The notes below the pieces were generated by a model. The model did no database searches. It was given only the letters and a program-made list of their open reading frames with translations, and had not been told where the DNA came from. Shown in pieces: positions 16,263-24,004 of a stretch of DNA of 37,710 nucleotides. Numbering within the stretch: position 1 is the stretch's first letter; each line of letters begins with the position of its first letter. The stretch comes from an uncultured Clostridia bacterium (GTDB lineage: Bacteria; Bacillota; Peptococcia; Peptococcales; Peptococcaceae). The stretch lies in the NCBI GenBank assembly GCA_944391625.1, contig CALXUG010000029.1, positions 1-37,710 on the forward strand, written 5' to 3'. The position numbers and the translations under genes were made by a program.

Positions 16263-16865
16263 TTGGAACAAATAACAGAACGGCAACGTTGGCTGCAAGC
16301 TGTTTGCAATCTGGAGCAAGGTGCAAGATTGAATCAGCTGCTCAGCATTATGAGCGGTGGTCAAATTGCTTATGTACAGTGGAGCTTTCCGCTTTTGCAG
16401 GAAGGATATCAACTGCCGGAGGATTCGGCAGAGTATTTGCAGCAGCAGTTGTCTTTGTCTGACTTACAGATGCCCTGGCCGCAATGGGGTAACCTGTGGC
16501 ATGCTGCCGGCATCACGCAGGAACGGACCGGCGGAACCGGTGTCATAGTGGTATTGGCCTATGCCCGACAGGAAGAGTTTGATCAGGCGCAATTGCAGCA
16601 AGCCCTGAGCTGGCTGCAGCAAATGCAGCAGCAGCCTTTTCCGGTGCGGTTATTGCTGTTGGCTTTTTCCCGCGCTAATGATTCGGATGGCACCGATCCG
16701 GAGCTGCAGGCGTGGCAATGGGAAGAATTGCTGGAAACAGGCATTCAGATGGCCATTGGTCAGGCAGCCATGCTGGAGGAGGTACTGGTATTGCCTCTGG
16801 TGGTATATCCGGAATGGCTGAACCGTTTGACAGAACTGGAAACACAAGCACATAGAAACGAATAG
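16263..16865 (+). CDS. hypothetical protein, 200 aa, unknown
   Basis: No family is recognised. The start is TTG, supported by AGGAGG at 16250-16255 and spacing 7. The protein is soluble-looking and very rich in Gln, Leu and Trp (runs such as LQQALSWLQQMQQQ), with no signal peptide. A hydrophobic strand VIVVLAY and a second one RLLLLAF suggest an alpha/beta fold. It follows the PHP gene by 12 bases and ends at a strong terminator, so it belongs to the ABM-PHP transcript. Confidence 0.7.
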   Translation: MEQITERQRWLQAVCNLEQGARLNQLLSIMSGGQIAYVQWSFPLLQEGYQLPEDSAEYLQQQLSLSDLQMPWPQWGNLWHAAGITQERTGGTGVIVVLAYARQEEFDQAQLQQALSWLQQMQQQPFPVRLLLLAFSRANDSDGTDPELQAWQWEELLETGIQMAIGQAAMLEEVLVLPLVVYPEWLNRLTELETQAHRNE

Positions 16866-16875
16866 ACGTAAGAAG

Positions 16876-16917
16876 AAAGTCAGCCTGTTTTTGATTAACA
16901 AAGACGGCTGACTTTTT
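16876..16917 (+). terminator. intrinsic terminator
   Basis: AAAGTCAGCC and GGCTGACTTT pair perfectly (10 bp) around a 20-nt loop and end in T. Confidence 0.85.
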
Positions 16918-16978
16918 ACATAAAAATGTTGAATTACCTAAAAAACCTTGCAATACAGGCATATTCGCAAGAGTTTAG

Positions 16979-17113
16979 ATTGAATTTACTATTGCTTTAA
17001 GTAAACGTGTAGAGAAGGAGGTTGATACAGGCAATGCCGATTTTTTCGATAGAGTAAAGCAGATTTCTTATTTTATCATTCAGAGAACGGAGGTTAATTA
17101 TGCCATACTTTGA
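16979..17113 (+). pseudogene. possible 3' remnant of a gene ahead of the hydrolase
   Basis: A frame with no usable start codon stays open for 44 codons and stops 14 bases inside the hydrolase gene. It reads like protein: SKRVEKEVDTGNADFF, then RVKQISYFIIQRTEV. The overlap with the next start and its GGAGG suggests the tail of a once-coupled upstream gene that arrived truncated. It could also be chance. Confidence 0.25.
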
Positions 17114-17870
17114 AAACTTAGGTGCAAAGCTATATTTTGAGGAGCAGGGAAAAGGGAAAGCATTACTCTTTTTACATGGTGCTTCGTGGGATATGCGTCA
17201 ATGGAAAAATGAAGTTGATTATTTTTCTTCTGAATACCGGGTGATAACCTTAGACGCGCGTGGTCATGGTAAATCTTCTTTACCGAAAGGGAATGTATCT
17301 CCTGATATTTTTTGGAAAGATGCGAAAGCGCTACTTGATTACTTAAAGATCGCAACTGTAATTGTATGTGGGTTATCCATGGGAGGACATACTGCAATGC
17401 AATTAGCTATAAATGCTCCTACGCGGGTAGAACGTCTTATTTTAATAGGCGCACCTTGCACAAACAGCTTTAATCTGTATGAACGAATTTGTGTGCCGGT
17501 CAATCGAATTTGTCTAAAGCTTATGCCTATGAGTTGGATTGCGTGGAGTATGGGGATTGCGTTAGGAAGTAATCCTACCACCAAAGAATACATAAAAGAA
17601 GTTGTCAGATCAATAAATCATGATGAATTTAATCGAGTATGGAAAGCTGTTACCAGTATGGAAAGCCGCTCTGAATTGTCAAAAATAAAATGTCCTACAT
17701 TAATTTTAATTGGCGACCATGATATTTTGACGAAACGACAGCAGCCATTTATTCATCAGTCAATTAAACATTCAAAATTAGTTGTTATTACTGGAGCTAA
17801 TCATGGCACAAACCTAGATAATCCTCTGCAAGTCCGGCAAGAAATAAGCGGATTTATACAAGAACTATGA
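17100..17870 (+). CDS. alpha/beta hydrolase
   Basis: A 256-residue alpha/beta-hydrolase-fold enzyme. LFLHGASWDMRQW forms the oxyanion region, DARGHGKS follows, the nucleophile Ser is in GLSMGG near residue 93, the acid is in GDHDILT and the base His in GANHGTN. The substrate is unknown; peroxidase-, esterase- and lactonase-type members look alike. GGAGG precedes ATG 17100. The codons are clearly more AT-rich than in the flanking genes (many AAA, ATT, TTA), and a truncated frame lies just upstream, so horizontal transfer is likely. Confidence 0.85.
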   Translation: MPYFENLGAKLYFEEQGKGKALLFLHGASWDMRQWKNEVDYFSSEYRVITLDARGHGKSSLPKGNVSPDIFWKDAKALLDYLKIATVIVCGLSMGGHTAMQLAINAPTRVERLILIGAPCTNSFNLYERICVPVNRICLKLMPMSWIAWSMGIALGSNPTTKEYIKEVVRSINHDEFNRVWKAVTSMESRSELSKIKCPTLILIGDHDILTKRQQPFIHQSIKHSKLVVITGANHGTNLDNPLQVRQEISGFIQEL

Positions 17871-18062
17871 AAAAATTGAAGAAGGGATAGTATCCCCTGT
17901 TTGCCACAACAAAACCCGGCTGAAAATTCGGAAGGATACAGAACTAAAAAATTTTCTATTTATTTTTCTTTTTCTGATAGATTTGGAACATTTGCTGCGA
18001 AATAATAAGTGTAAGAACAAAATGACATTGGCCGATGGACAGAACAAAGAAGGGATAAAACG

Positions 18063-18608
18063 ATGAAGATAACGGAAAAAAATTTTATTACGCAGCTGCA
18101 GCGGGGCAATGAAAAAGCGTTGGAATATGTGATCGATACTTACAGCGGTTTGATTGTTTCGGTGGTGCGCAAGCAATTGTATCATTTGCCTGAATTGCAG
18201 CAGGAATGTATCAATGATGTATTATTGGCGCTCTGGCAGCACATCGACAGCTATGATACCCAACGAAGCACTTTTGTAAATTGGCTGGCAGGCATCTGCC
18301 GCTATAAAGCCATTGATTGCCGCCGTATGTGGCTGAAGCATATGCAGGAGCAGCCTTTGGAGGCGGCGGAGCAGTTGCCTGATGAACGGGCAACTCTTTT
18401 GGAGCAGGAGATTTTTGACGAAGTGGAAGAGTTGTTGTCTTGTCTGAAAGAATCGGATCGGCAATTATTTCGTCAGTTATTTGTGGAAGATATGACCGTT
18501 GAACAAGTGGCGCAAAATATGAATATCAGCAGAGATGTTTTGTACAATCGAGTCAGTCGCGGACGAAAACAGCTGCGGCAGAAATATTGCGTATCCGGAA
18601 AGGAGTAA
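18063..18608 (+). CDS. ECF-type RNA polymerase sigma factor
   Basis: A 181-residue sigma-70-family factor with only regions 2 and 4. Region 2 runs about residues 10-80 (YSGLIVSVVRKQL, ECINDVLLALWQHIDSYD, STFVNWLAGICRYKAID). Region 4 is near 125-175 (DRQLFRQLFVEDMTVEQVA, then NISRDVLYNRVSRGRKQLR). It directs RNA polymerase to a special promoter set. The next gene, 5 bases on, encodes a DUF4179-type membrane protein, the usual regulator of such sigma factors. No autoregulated promoter was recognised. Confidence 0.88.
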   Translation: MKITEKNFITQLQRGNEKALEYVIDTYSGLIVSVVRKQLYHLPELQQECINDVLLALWQHIDSYDTQRSTFVNWLAGICRYKAIDCRRMWLKHMQEQPLEAAEQLPDERATLLEQEIFDEVEELLSCLKESDRQLFRQLFVEDMTVEQVAQNMNISRDVLYNRVSRGRKQLRQKYCVSGKE

Positions 18609-18613
18609 CGATT

Positions 18614-19675
18614 ATGCCAAACAAAATTTATGATTTGTTAAATGATGTACAGACCGATGTACAAGCGTATGAACCGGTGTCGGTTAGTGATTTGGATAAA
18701 AAAAGAATGAAGCAGGCCATGAAACAGCGGATCGGAAAACGGCGGAGCTATAAAAAAATGGCGGGTGTTGCCTGCGCCGCAGCATTGGTGGCTGTGTTGG
18801 CCATACCCGGCGCGGGCAGCGAAATTGTGTATGCCGCCGGTGAGGGCGTGGCCTGGCATATCAGCAATTTTATGGGGTTAGACCGCAATCTGCAGGATTA
18901 TGCAACGGTAATCGGCACCTCGCAGACAGACCAGGGCTATACCATTCGGCTCAATGAAGTGGTGTTGGATCAGGGCAGTTTGGTGGTATCCACCAGTTTG
19001 TACAAAGAAGGTGTCACAGAAGCAGACAGGGAAACGCTGCAAATGGTGGTTCCTACCGGAATGGTATATGTGAACGGCCGCCCCGTTTTGGGCGGAGCCA
19101 GCGGCGGAGCCGGCATTGAGGATGATTTGTCGGTGAGTTCGGTTATCCGGTATGATCTGGATGGGATAGATACCAGTGGAGAATTGGATATTAAGCTGGT
19201 TTTCCGCAGCATTGGTCCCCATACCGATGCGCCCAAAGGTAAGTGGCAGTTCCATTTTGTGGCCGATGGCAGCGCTCTGGCAGCAGACACCGTTATCATC
19301 CCCATTGACCAGTCCTTCACCTTGGACAATGGCGTGGATGTCACACTGACTCAGTATACCGGAAATGCTTTGGGGCAGCGGGTATACTTTACCTTGCAGG
19401 GCGGCACAGCCAATGATCGTTCTGACTATATGCTGCGGCTGCAGGGTGTGGATGATCAGGGGCAGGAAATCATTTTTGAAACCAGCCGGATTCTGGGAAA
19501 AGAGGGGACCGGTTATATGATTTGCGAAATCCTGGGAGCGCCTATTACAGAAGCTACCCAATGGCTGGAGCTGACACCCTACGCAGCGGCAATGCCAAAA
19601 GAAAGCGGACGGATGAACGGCGATTATCAGCAAATGGGAGAACCGTTCCATATTGATTTGGTGCAGCAAAAATAA
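18614..19675 (+). CDS. DUF4179-type membrane protein, probable anti-sigma factor
   Basis: About 353 residues. The N-terminal ~45 residues are cytoplasmic and basic. A single hydrophobic segment follows (VACAAALVAVLAIPGAG, about 47-65). A long extracytoplasmic region of beta-rich sequence makes up the rest (GYTIRLNEVVLDQGSLVVS). This layout and the coupled sigma gene match DUF4179 proteins, which are probably anti-sigma factors. ATG 18614 is used because GGAG lies 8 bases upstream; an earlier in-frame ATG at 18587 would overlap the sigma gene. The signal that releases the sigma factor is unknown. Confidence 0.75.
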   Translation: MPNKIYDLLNDVQTDVQAYEPVSVSDLDKKRMKQAMKQRIGKRRSYKKMAGVACAAALVAVLAIPGAGSEIVYAAGEGVAWHISNFMGLDRNLQDYATVIGTSQTDQGYTIRLNEVVLDQGSLVVSTSLYKEGVTEADRETLQMVVPTGMVYVNGRPVLGGASGGAGIEDDLSVSSVIRYDLDGIDTSGELDIKLVFRSIGPHTDAPKGKWQFHFVADGSALAADTVIIPIDQSFTLDNGVDVTLTQYTGNALGQRVYFTLQGGTANDRSDYMLRLQGVDDQGQEIIFETSRILGKEGTGYMICEILGAPITEATQWLELTPYAAAMPKESGRMNGDYQQMGEPFHIDLVQQK

Positions 19676-19691
19676 AATAGTTTTGTAATCA

Positions 19692-19742
19692 GAAAAATCT
19701 TCTGTTGTATGGGAGCCGTTCCAGACGATAGAAGATTTTTTA
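19692..19742 (+). terminator. intrinsic terminator
   Basis: AAAATCTTCT pairs perfectly with AGAAGATTTT, followed by more T. It closes the sigma/anti-sigma transcript. Confidence 0.8.
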
Positions 19743-19773
19743 TTGTGGTTTCAATCAAATGTGAAATCAATTC

Positions 19774-19799
19774 TTTGATACAGCATAAATTGTATCAAA
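19774..19799. promoter_or_regulatory. inverted repeat, candidate operator of the hydrogenase operon
   Basis: TTTGATACA and TGTATCAAA form a perfect 9-bp inverted repeat with an 8-base spacer. It lies about 170 bases ahead of the hydrogenase operon and has no T-run, so it looks like a protein-binding site and not a terminator. The regulator is unknown. Confidence 0.45.
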
Positions 19800-19897
19800 T
19801 TGAAATGAATCGGTAGCAAAATTGTAAGTGATAAACATTTTTTTCTGTCATAATAATAATATTGGTAAGTGTTATAGATAAAGTGACAGACTTTTTA

Positions 19898-19926
19898 TTT
19901 ACAAATAATTTTTTTTCCGGTACACT
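19898..19926 (+). promoter_or_regulatory. possible promoter of the hydrogenase operon
   Basis: TTTACA (19898-19903) and TACACT (19921-19926) are separated by 17 bases. The boxes match the consensus only partly, but the position, 45 bases before the ATG, is suitable. Confidence 0.35.
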
Positions 19927-19970
19927 TTATATAGCTGTATCATTTTTATTTAGGGGGTAGATGAAACATT

Positions 19971-21806
19971 ATGAGCAGAATGAAATTACAAATGCCAAAA
20001 AAGTCGCAGCAAGCGGCAGATGCACTGTATAAAGTGCTGGAAGGCCGTCTGGCTGCCAATCCTGCCGGGCTCTGTCCGGTGGATAGCTGTTTATCTTTTG
20101 TGCGTTTATGTCATAGTCAAAGTTGTGGGAAATGCGTACCTTGCCGCATTGGCCTGGGACAGCTGGCCCAACTGTTAGAATCGGTATTGGACGGCGATGC
20201 CACCATGAACACCTTATCGCTGATTGAACGAACTGCAGAAAGTATTTATCTGACCGCCGATTGCGCCATCGGTTATGAAGCAGCGCGAATGGTGCAAAAA
20301 AGTGCGGCGGATTTCCGTGATGATTTTGAAGCCCACATCAAAGAAGGCCGCTGTCTGGGCAATGTGGAGCAATCCATTCCCTGCATGTCCTACTGTCCGT
20401 CTCAGGTGGATATTCCGGGCTATATTGCGCTGGTAGCTGACGGCCGCTATGATGATGCCGTGCAGCTGATTCGGAAGGATAATCCGTTTCCGACAGCCTG
20501 CGCCTTTGTGTGCGAGCATCCCTGTGAAACCAACTGCCGCCGTACCATGGTGGATGATGCCATCAATATTCGCGCTTTGAAGCGATACGCAGTGGATCAT
20601 GGCGGTCAACAGCCGGCACCGGCGGCTGCACCGGCTACCGGTAAACAGGTGGCTGTTATCGGCGGCGGTCCCAGCGGTATGACAGCGGCCTATTATTTGC
20701 AGCTGATGGGACATCAGGTTACAGTATATGAACGGCTGCAATATCTGGGCGGTATGCTGCGCTACGGCATTCCCAGTTATCGTTTGCCACGGCAGCGGCT
20801 GGATGAAGATTTGCAGCACATTCTGGATACCGGTGTAGAAGTACGTTATGGTGTGAATGTGGGAACGGATATCACATTGGATACGTTGATGGAGCAATAT
20901 GATGCCGTTTATTTATCCATTGGCGCCCATACCGATAAAAAGCTGAACATTGCCGGAGAAGATGCTGTTGGTGTGATGTCAGCAGTAGAAATGTTGCGTT
21001 TGATCGGTGAAAACAATCCGCCTGATTTTGCCGGCAAACGGGTGGTGATTGTAGGCGGCGGCAATGTAGCTATGGATGCTGCCCGTTCTTCTGTTCGTTT
21101 GGGTGCGGAAAAGGTGACCATCGCTTATCGCCGAAGAAAGAAAGATATGACTGCGCTGGCGGAAGAAGTGGAAGGCGCAATTGCGGAAGGCTGCGAGGTA
21201 TTGGAATTGTATGCGCCGGATAGCGTAACAGTTGACGAAAACAATAACTGTACAGCTATGCGTCTGCGTCCGCAGATAGTGGGCGCCATTGACCGATCTG
21301 GTCGTCCATCTCCGGTAGATGCGCCGGAAGGAGCAGTAGAGGTGCCTTGCGATATTGTGGTAATTGCCATCGGTCAGAATATTCAGTGGGAATACTTTGC
21401 AGAACAGGGCATCCCTGTTCATCGCGGTGTGATTACAGCCGGTCATGACGGTGTTATCAGCAGTATGGAGGGGTTATTTGCAGGCGGGGATTGTGTCAGC
21501 GGTCCGGCTACGGTGATTCGTTCCATTGCTGCCGGAAAAGTAGCGGCGGCCAATATTGATGGTTACCTGGGCTATCACCACCAGCTGGATTTTGGTGTCA
21601 CTGTTCCGGAACCGCATTTTATTGACCGGACGCCTTGCGGCCGCTGCAATACCAAGGAACGGGAAGCCAGCGAACGTAAGCAGGATTTTGCCATGATTGA
21701 GTACGGCCTGTCTGATGCAGAAGCCAAGCAAGAGGCGCTGCGCTGTCTGCGTTGTGATAAATTCGGACTGGGATCCTTAAAAGGGGGTAGGGTTGACCAA
21801 TGGTAA
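19971..21806 (+). CDS. GltD-like NAD(P)-binding flavoprotein with NuoF-type iron-sulfur domain, hydrogenase partner
   Basis: A 611-residue fusion. Residues 30-110 resemble the C-terminal 4Fe-4S domain of NuoF/HydB (SCGKCVPCRIG with Cys52, 55, 58 and a fourth near 98), but the FMN/NADH domain of NuoF is absent. From ~130 it is like the small subunit of glutamate synthase: cysteines in CMSYCPSQVDIPGY and CEHPCETNC, FAD loop VIGGGPSGMTAAYY, NAD(P) loop VIVGGGNVAMDAARSS, and GLFAGGDCVSGP. More cysteines lie at the C-terminus (CGRC, CLRC). It probably passes electrons between NAD(P)H and the hydrogenase encoded next, whose ATG overlaps its end. Similar proteins are called SfrB or NADPH oxidoreductase subunits. 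No glutamate synthase large subunit is present. Confidence 0.85.
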   Translation: MSRMKLQMPKKSQQAADALYKVLEGRLAANPAGLCPVDSCLSFVRLCHSQSCGKCVPCRIGLGQLAQLLESVLDGDATMNTLSLIERTAESIYLTADCAIGYEAARMVQKSAADFRDDFEAHIKEGRCLGNVEQSIPCMSYCPSQVDIPGYIALVADGRYDDAVQLIRKDNPFPTACAFVCEHPCETNCRRTMVDDAINIRALKRYAVDHGGQQPAPAAAPATGKQVAVIGGGPSGMTAAYYLQLMGHQVTVYERLQYLGGMLRYGIPSYRLPRQRLDEDLQHILDTGVEVRYGVNVGTDITLDTLMEQYDAVYLSIGAHTDKKLNIAGEDAVGVMSAVEMLRLIGENNPPDFAGKRVVIVGGGNVAMDAARSSVRLGAEKVTIAYRRRKKDMTALAEEVEGAIAEGCEVLELYAPDSVTVDENNNCTAMRLRPQIVGAIDRSGRPSPVDAPEGAVEVPCDIVVIAIGQNIQWEYFAEQGIPVHRGVITAGHDGVISSMEGLFAGGDCVSGPATVIRSIAAGKVAAANIDGYLGYHHQLDFGVTVPEPHFIDRTPCGRCNTKEREASERKQDFAMIEYGLSDAEAKQEALRCLRCDKFGLGSLKGGRVDQW

Positions 21807-23521
21807 ACATGATAATTGATGGAAAACAACTGACTGTAAAGGAAGATTTGACGATTCTGCAGGCGGCTCGGCAGGCCGGTATCGTCATTCCGACGTTATG
21901 CTATCTGGAAGGATTAAATGAGATTGGTGCCTGCCGTCTGTGCGTGGTGGAAGTAGAGGGCATGAATCGTCTGGTGTCTTCTTGTAATACCAAAGTGCAG
22001 GAAGGTATGGTGGTTGCTACCAACACAGCCAAAGTGCGGGCTGCCAGAAAATTGAATACAGAGCTGATTTTATCGCAGCATGATTGCCAGTGCGCCAACT
22101 GTTCCAGAAGCGGCAATTGTGTACTGCAGAAAATTGCCAATGATTTGGGGATTTTGGATATCTCCTATCCGAAAAATGTGAAGCAGTTAAAATGGAATGA
22201 AGAATTTCCATTGATTCGGGATGAGCGCCGCTGCATCAAATGTATGCGTTGTGTGCAGGTCTGCAATAAAGTACAGGGTGTTGGCGTTTGGGATATGGTC
22301 AATACCGGTGGTCGGACTACGGTAGCGGTGTCCAGAAACCGCAAAATTGAAGCAGCGGATTGTGTTCTGTGCGGTCAGTGTATTACCCATTGTCCGGTGG
22401 GCGCACTGCGGGCCAGAGATGACAGTGACACCGTGTTTGCTGCGCTGGCCGATCCGGAAAAAATTACAATTGTGCAGGTGGCTCCTGCTGTGCGTTCTGC
22501 CTGGGGAGAGGCATTGGGGCTTTCCGATGAATTTGCCACAGAAAAACGTATGGCTGCCGCTTTGCGTCGATTAGGTTTTGATTATGTGTTTGATACCAAT
22601 TTCAGTGCCGATTTGACCATCATGGAGGAAGGTTCCGAGCTGGTCGCCATGTTGGGTGAAAAGGAAAAACATCAGTTTCCGCTGTTTACCTCCTGCTGTC
22701 CGGGCTGGGTGCGGTTTATAAAGACCCAGTATCCTGATATGGTAGAACAGTTATCCACAGCCAAATCGCCGCAGCAGATGTTCGGCGCTGTGGCTAAAAG
22801 CTATTATGCTCAGCTGCTGGGCGTAGATGCAGAAAAGATTTACTGTGTATCTGTGATGCCCTGTGTGGCCAAAAAGTATGAATGCGGCGTAGAAGCGGTG
22901 AATGATGCCGGTGCCGGCAAGGATGTGGACGCATCGCTGACAACCAGAGAAGTTACCAGAATGATGAAGGTAGCCAATATAGATTTTGCCCAATTACCGG
23001 AGGAAGATTTTGATCAGCCATTGGGTACCAGTACAGGCGCTGCTGTTATTTTTGGCGCTACCGGCGGTGTGATGGAAGCGGCGCTCCGTTCTGCCTATTA
23101 TCTGGTGACCGGCGAAAATCCGCCGGCTGAAGCATTTACCGCGGTACGCGGCGGCGCAGACTGGCGAGAAGCTGATTTTGACATCAAGGGCATTCCGGTA
23201 AAAACAGCAGTTGCCAGTGGACTGGTCAATGCCCGCAAGCTGATTGAAGCAGTCCGCAGCGGCGAAGCACAGTATGATTTTGTGGAAATTATGGCCTGCC
23301 CCGGCGGTTGTGCCGGCGGCGGCGGTCAGCCCATTCACGAAGGCTGCGAATATTATGGCAGCCGTGGTCAAAAATTATATGCGTTGGATGCAGCCAATCC
23401 ATTGCGTTTTTCTCATGAAAATCCGTCTGTGCTGGCCTTGTACCAGACTTATCTGGAAAATCCATTGTCCGAGAAAGCACATCATTTGCTGCATACCGAC
23501 CAGAAACAGTGGAAGTTGTAG
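21800..23521 (+). CDS. [FeFe] hydrogenase, catalytic subunit
   Basis: Reversibly reduces protons to H2. At 573 residues it has the modular form of clostridial CpI. The N-terminal 2Fe-2S domain has Cys34, 45, 48 and 62. A His-ligated 4Fe-4S follows (His94, Cys98, 101, 107), then two 4Fe-4S clusters (Cys145-155 and Cys188-198). The H-cluster domain has TSCCPGW (297-303), MPCVAKKYE and a final ACPGGCAGGGGQP. All three H-cluster motifs are intact. It is coupled by overlap to the GltD-like gene, an arrangement like HydDB group A2 hydrogenases, whose physiological role is poorly known. The maturases HydE, HydF and HydG are not in the window. No signal peptide, so cytoplasmic. Confidence 0.96.
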   Translation: MVNMIIDGKQLTVKEDLTILQAARQAGIVIPTLCYLEGLNEIGACRLCVVEVEGMNRLVSSCNTKVQEGMVVATNTAKVRAARKLNTELILSQHDCQCANCSRSGNCVLQKIANDLGILDISYPKNVKQLKWNEEFPLIRDERRCIKCMRCVQVCNKVQGVGVWDMVNTGGRTTVAVSRNRKIEAADCVLCGQCITHCPVGALRARDDSDTVFAALADPEKITIVQVAPAVRSAWGEALGLSDEFATEKRMAAALRRLGFDYVFDTNFSADLTIMEEGSELVAMLGEKEKHQFPLFTSCCPGWVRFIKTQYPDMVEQLSTAKSPQQMFGAVAKSYYAQLLGVDAEKIYCVSVMPCVAKKYECGVEAVNDAGAGKDVDASLTTREVTRMMKVANIDFAQLPEEDFDQPLGTSTGAAVIFGATGGVMEAALRSAYYLVTGENPPAEAFTAVRGGADWREADFDIKGIPVKTAVASGLVNARKLIEAVRSGEAQYDFVEIMACPGGCAGGGGQPIHEGCEYYGSRGQKLYALDAANPLRFSHENPSVLALYQTYLENPLSEKAHHLLHTDQKQWKL

Positions 23522-23578
23522 AATTTTTATCCTTTGTCAACCATAGGAGTGCTGGCCACTTTGAAGGAGGGATTCCTG

Positions 23579-23824
23579 ATGAAGACAGAACTGTTAAAAC
23601 AATTGCTGGAACAATTAGATGGGTCCTGTTATTCGCTGGGCGGATATCGGGAAGGCGTGTACTGTATGCAAAAGAAAGGCGCCAATTGGGAAGTGTTTTA
23701 TGGACAGAACAGTTTGCATCTTGGCAGCCGAACTTTTAGCCGGCAGGAAGATGCCAATAAATATTTTTATAAAATGATTATGGAAAAAATGAATCAGCCT
23801 ATCATTCATCGTGGAAAATTATAA
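23579..23824 (+). CDS. small hypothetical protein, 81 aa
   Basis: No family is recognised. ATG 23579 is preceded by AAGGAGGG, a strong RBS. The sequence is soluble, with aromatic strands (YSLGGYREGVYCMQKKGANWEVFYG) followed by a helix (EDANKYFYKMIMEKM). It looks like a small alpha+beta domain. It lies 57 bases after the hydrogenase and before a terminator, so it may be the last gene of the hydrogenase transcript, but a link in function is not shown. Confidence 0.6.
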   Translation: MKTELLKQLLEQLDGSCYSLGGYREGVYCMQKKGANWEVFYGQNSLHLGSRTFSRQEDANKYFYKMIMEKMNQPIIHRGKL

Positions 23825-23866
23825 AAATTTTATGGAAATTTGTAATAGTATCCAGAAAAAATGAAG

Positions 23867-23907
23867 AAAAAAAGAGGAAGCGGAGCAATCTGCTTTCTCT
23901 TTTTTTT
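23867..23907 (+). terminator. intrinsic terminator
   Basis: AAAAAGAGGAAGC pairs with GCTTTCTCTTTTT (one wobble), followed by more T. It separates the hydrogenase region from the pseudopilus operon. Confidence 0.75.
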
Positions 23908-23938
23908 GTAAGTGCAGATTTCTGTCGAAACAATTTGC

Positions 23939-23968
23939 TTGATAAACAAGAATGGGGGATGGTATGGT
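23939..23968 (+). promoter_or_regulatory. possible promoter of the pseudopilus operon
   Basis: TTGATA (23939-23944) and TATGGT (23963-23968) are 18 bases apart, about 37 bases before the chosen start of the ATPase gene. The -10 is imperfect. Confidence 0.4.
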
Positions 23969-24004
23969 AATATATGTAAAGTTTTGACACAGGAGGAGAT
24001 GGGT

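Noticed and set aside
18878-19669. 263-codon minus-strand frame opposite the DUF4179 gene
   Set aside because: No RBS or recognisable motif; the + strand protein has the expected layout and coupling with the sigma factor.
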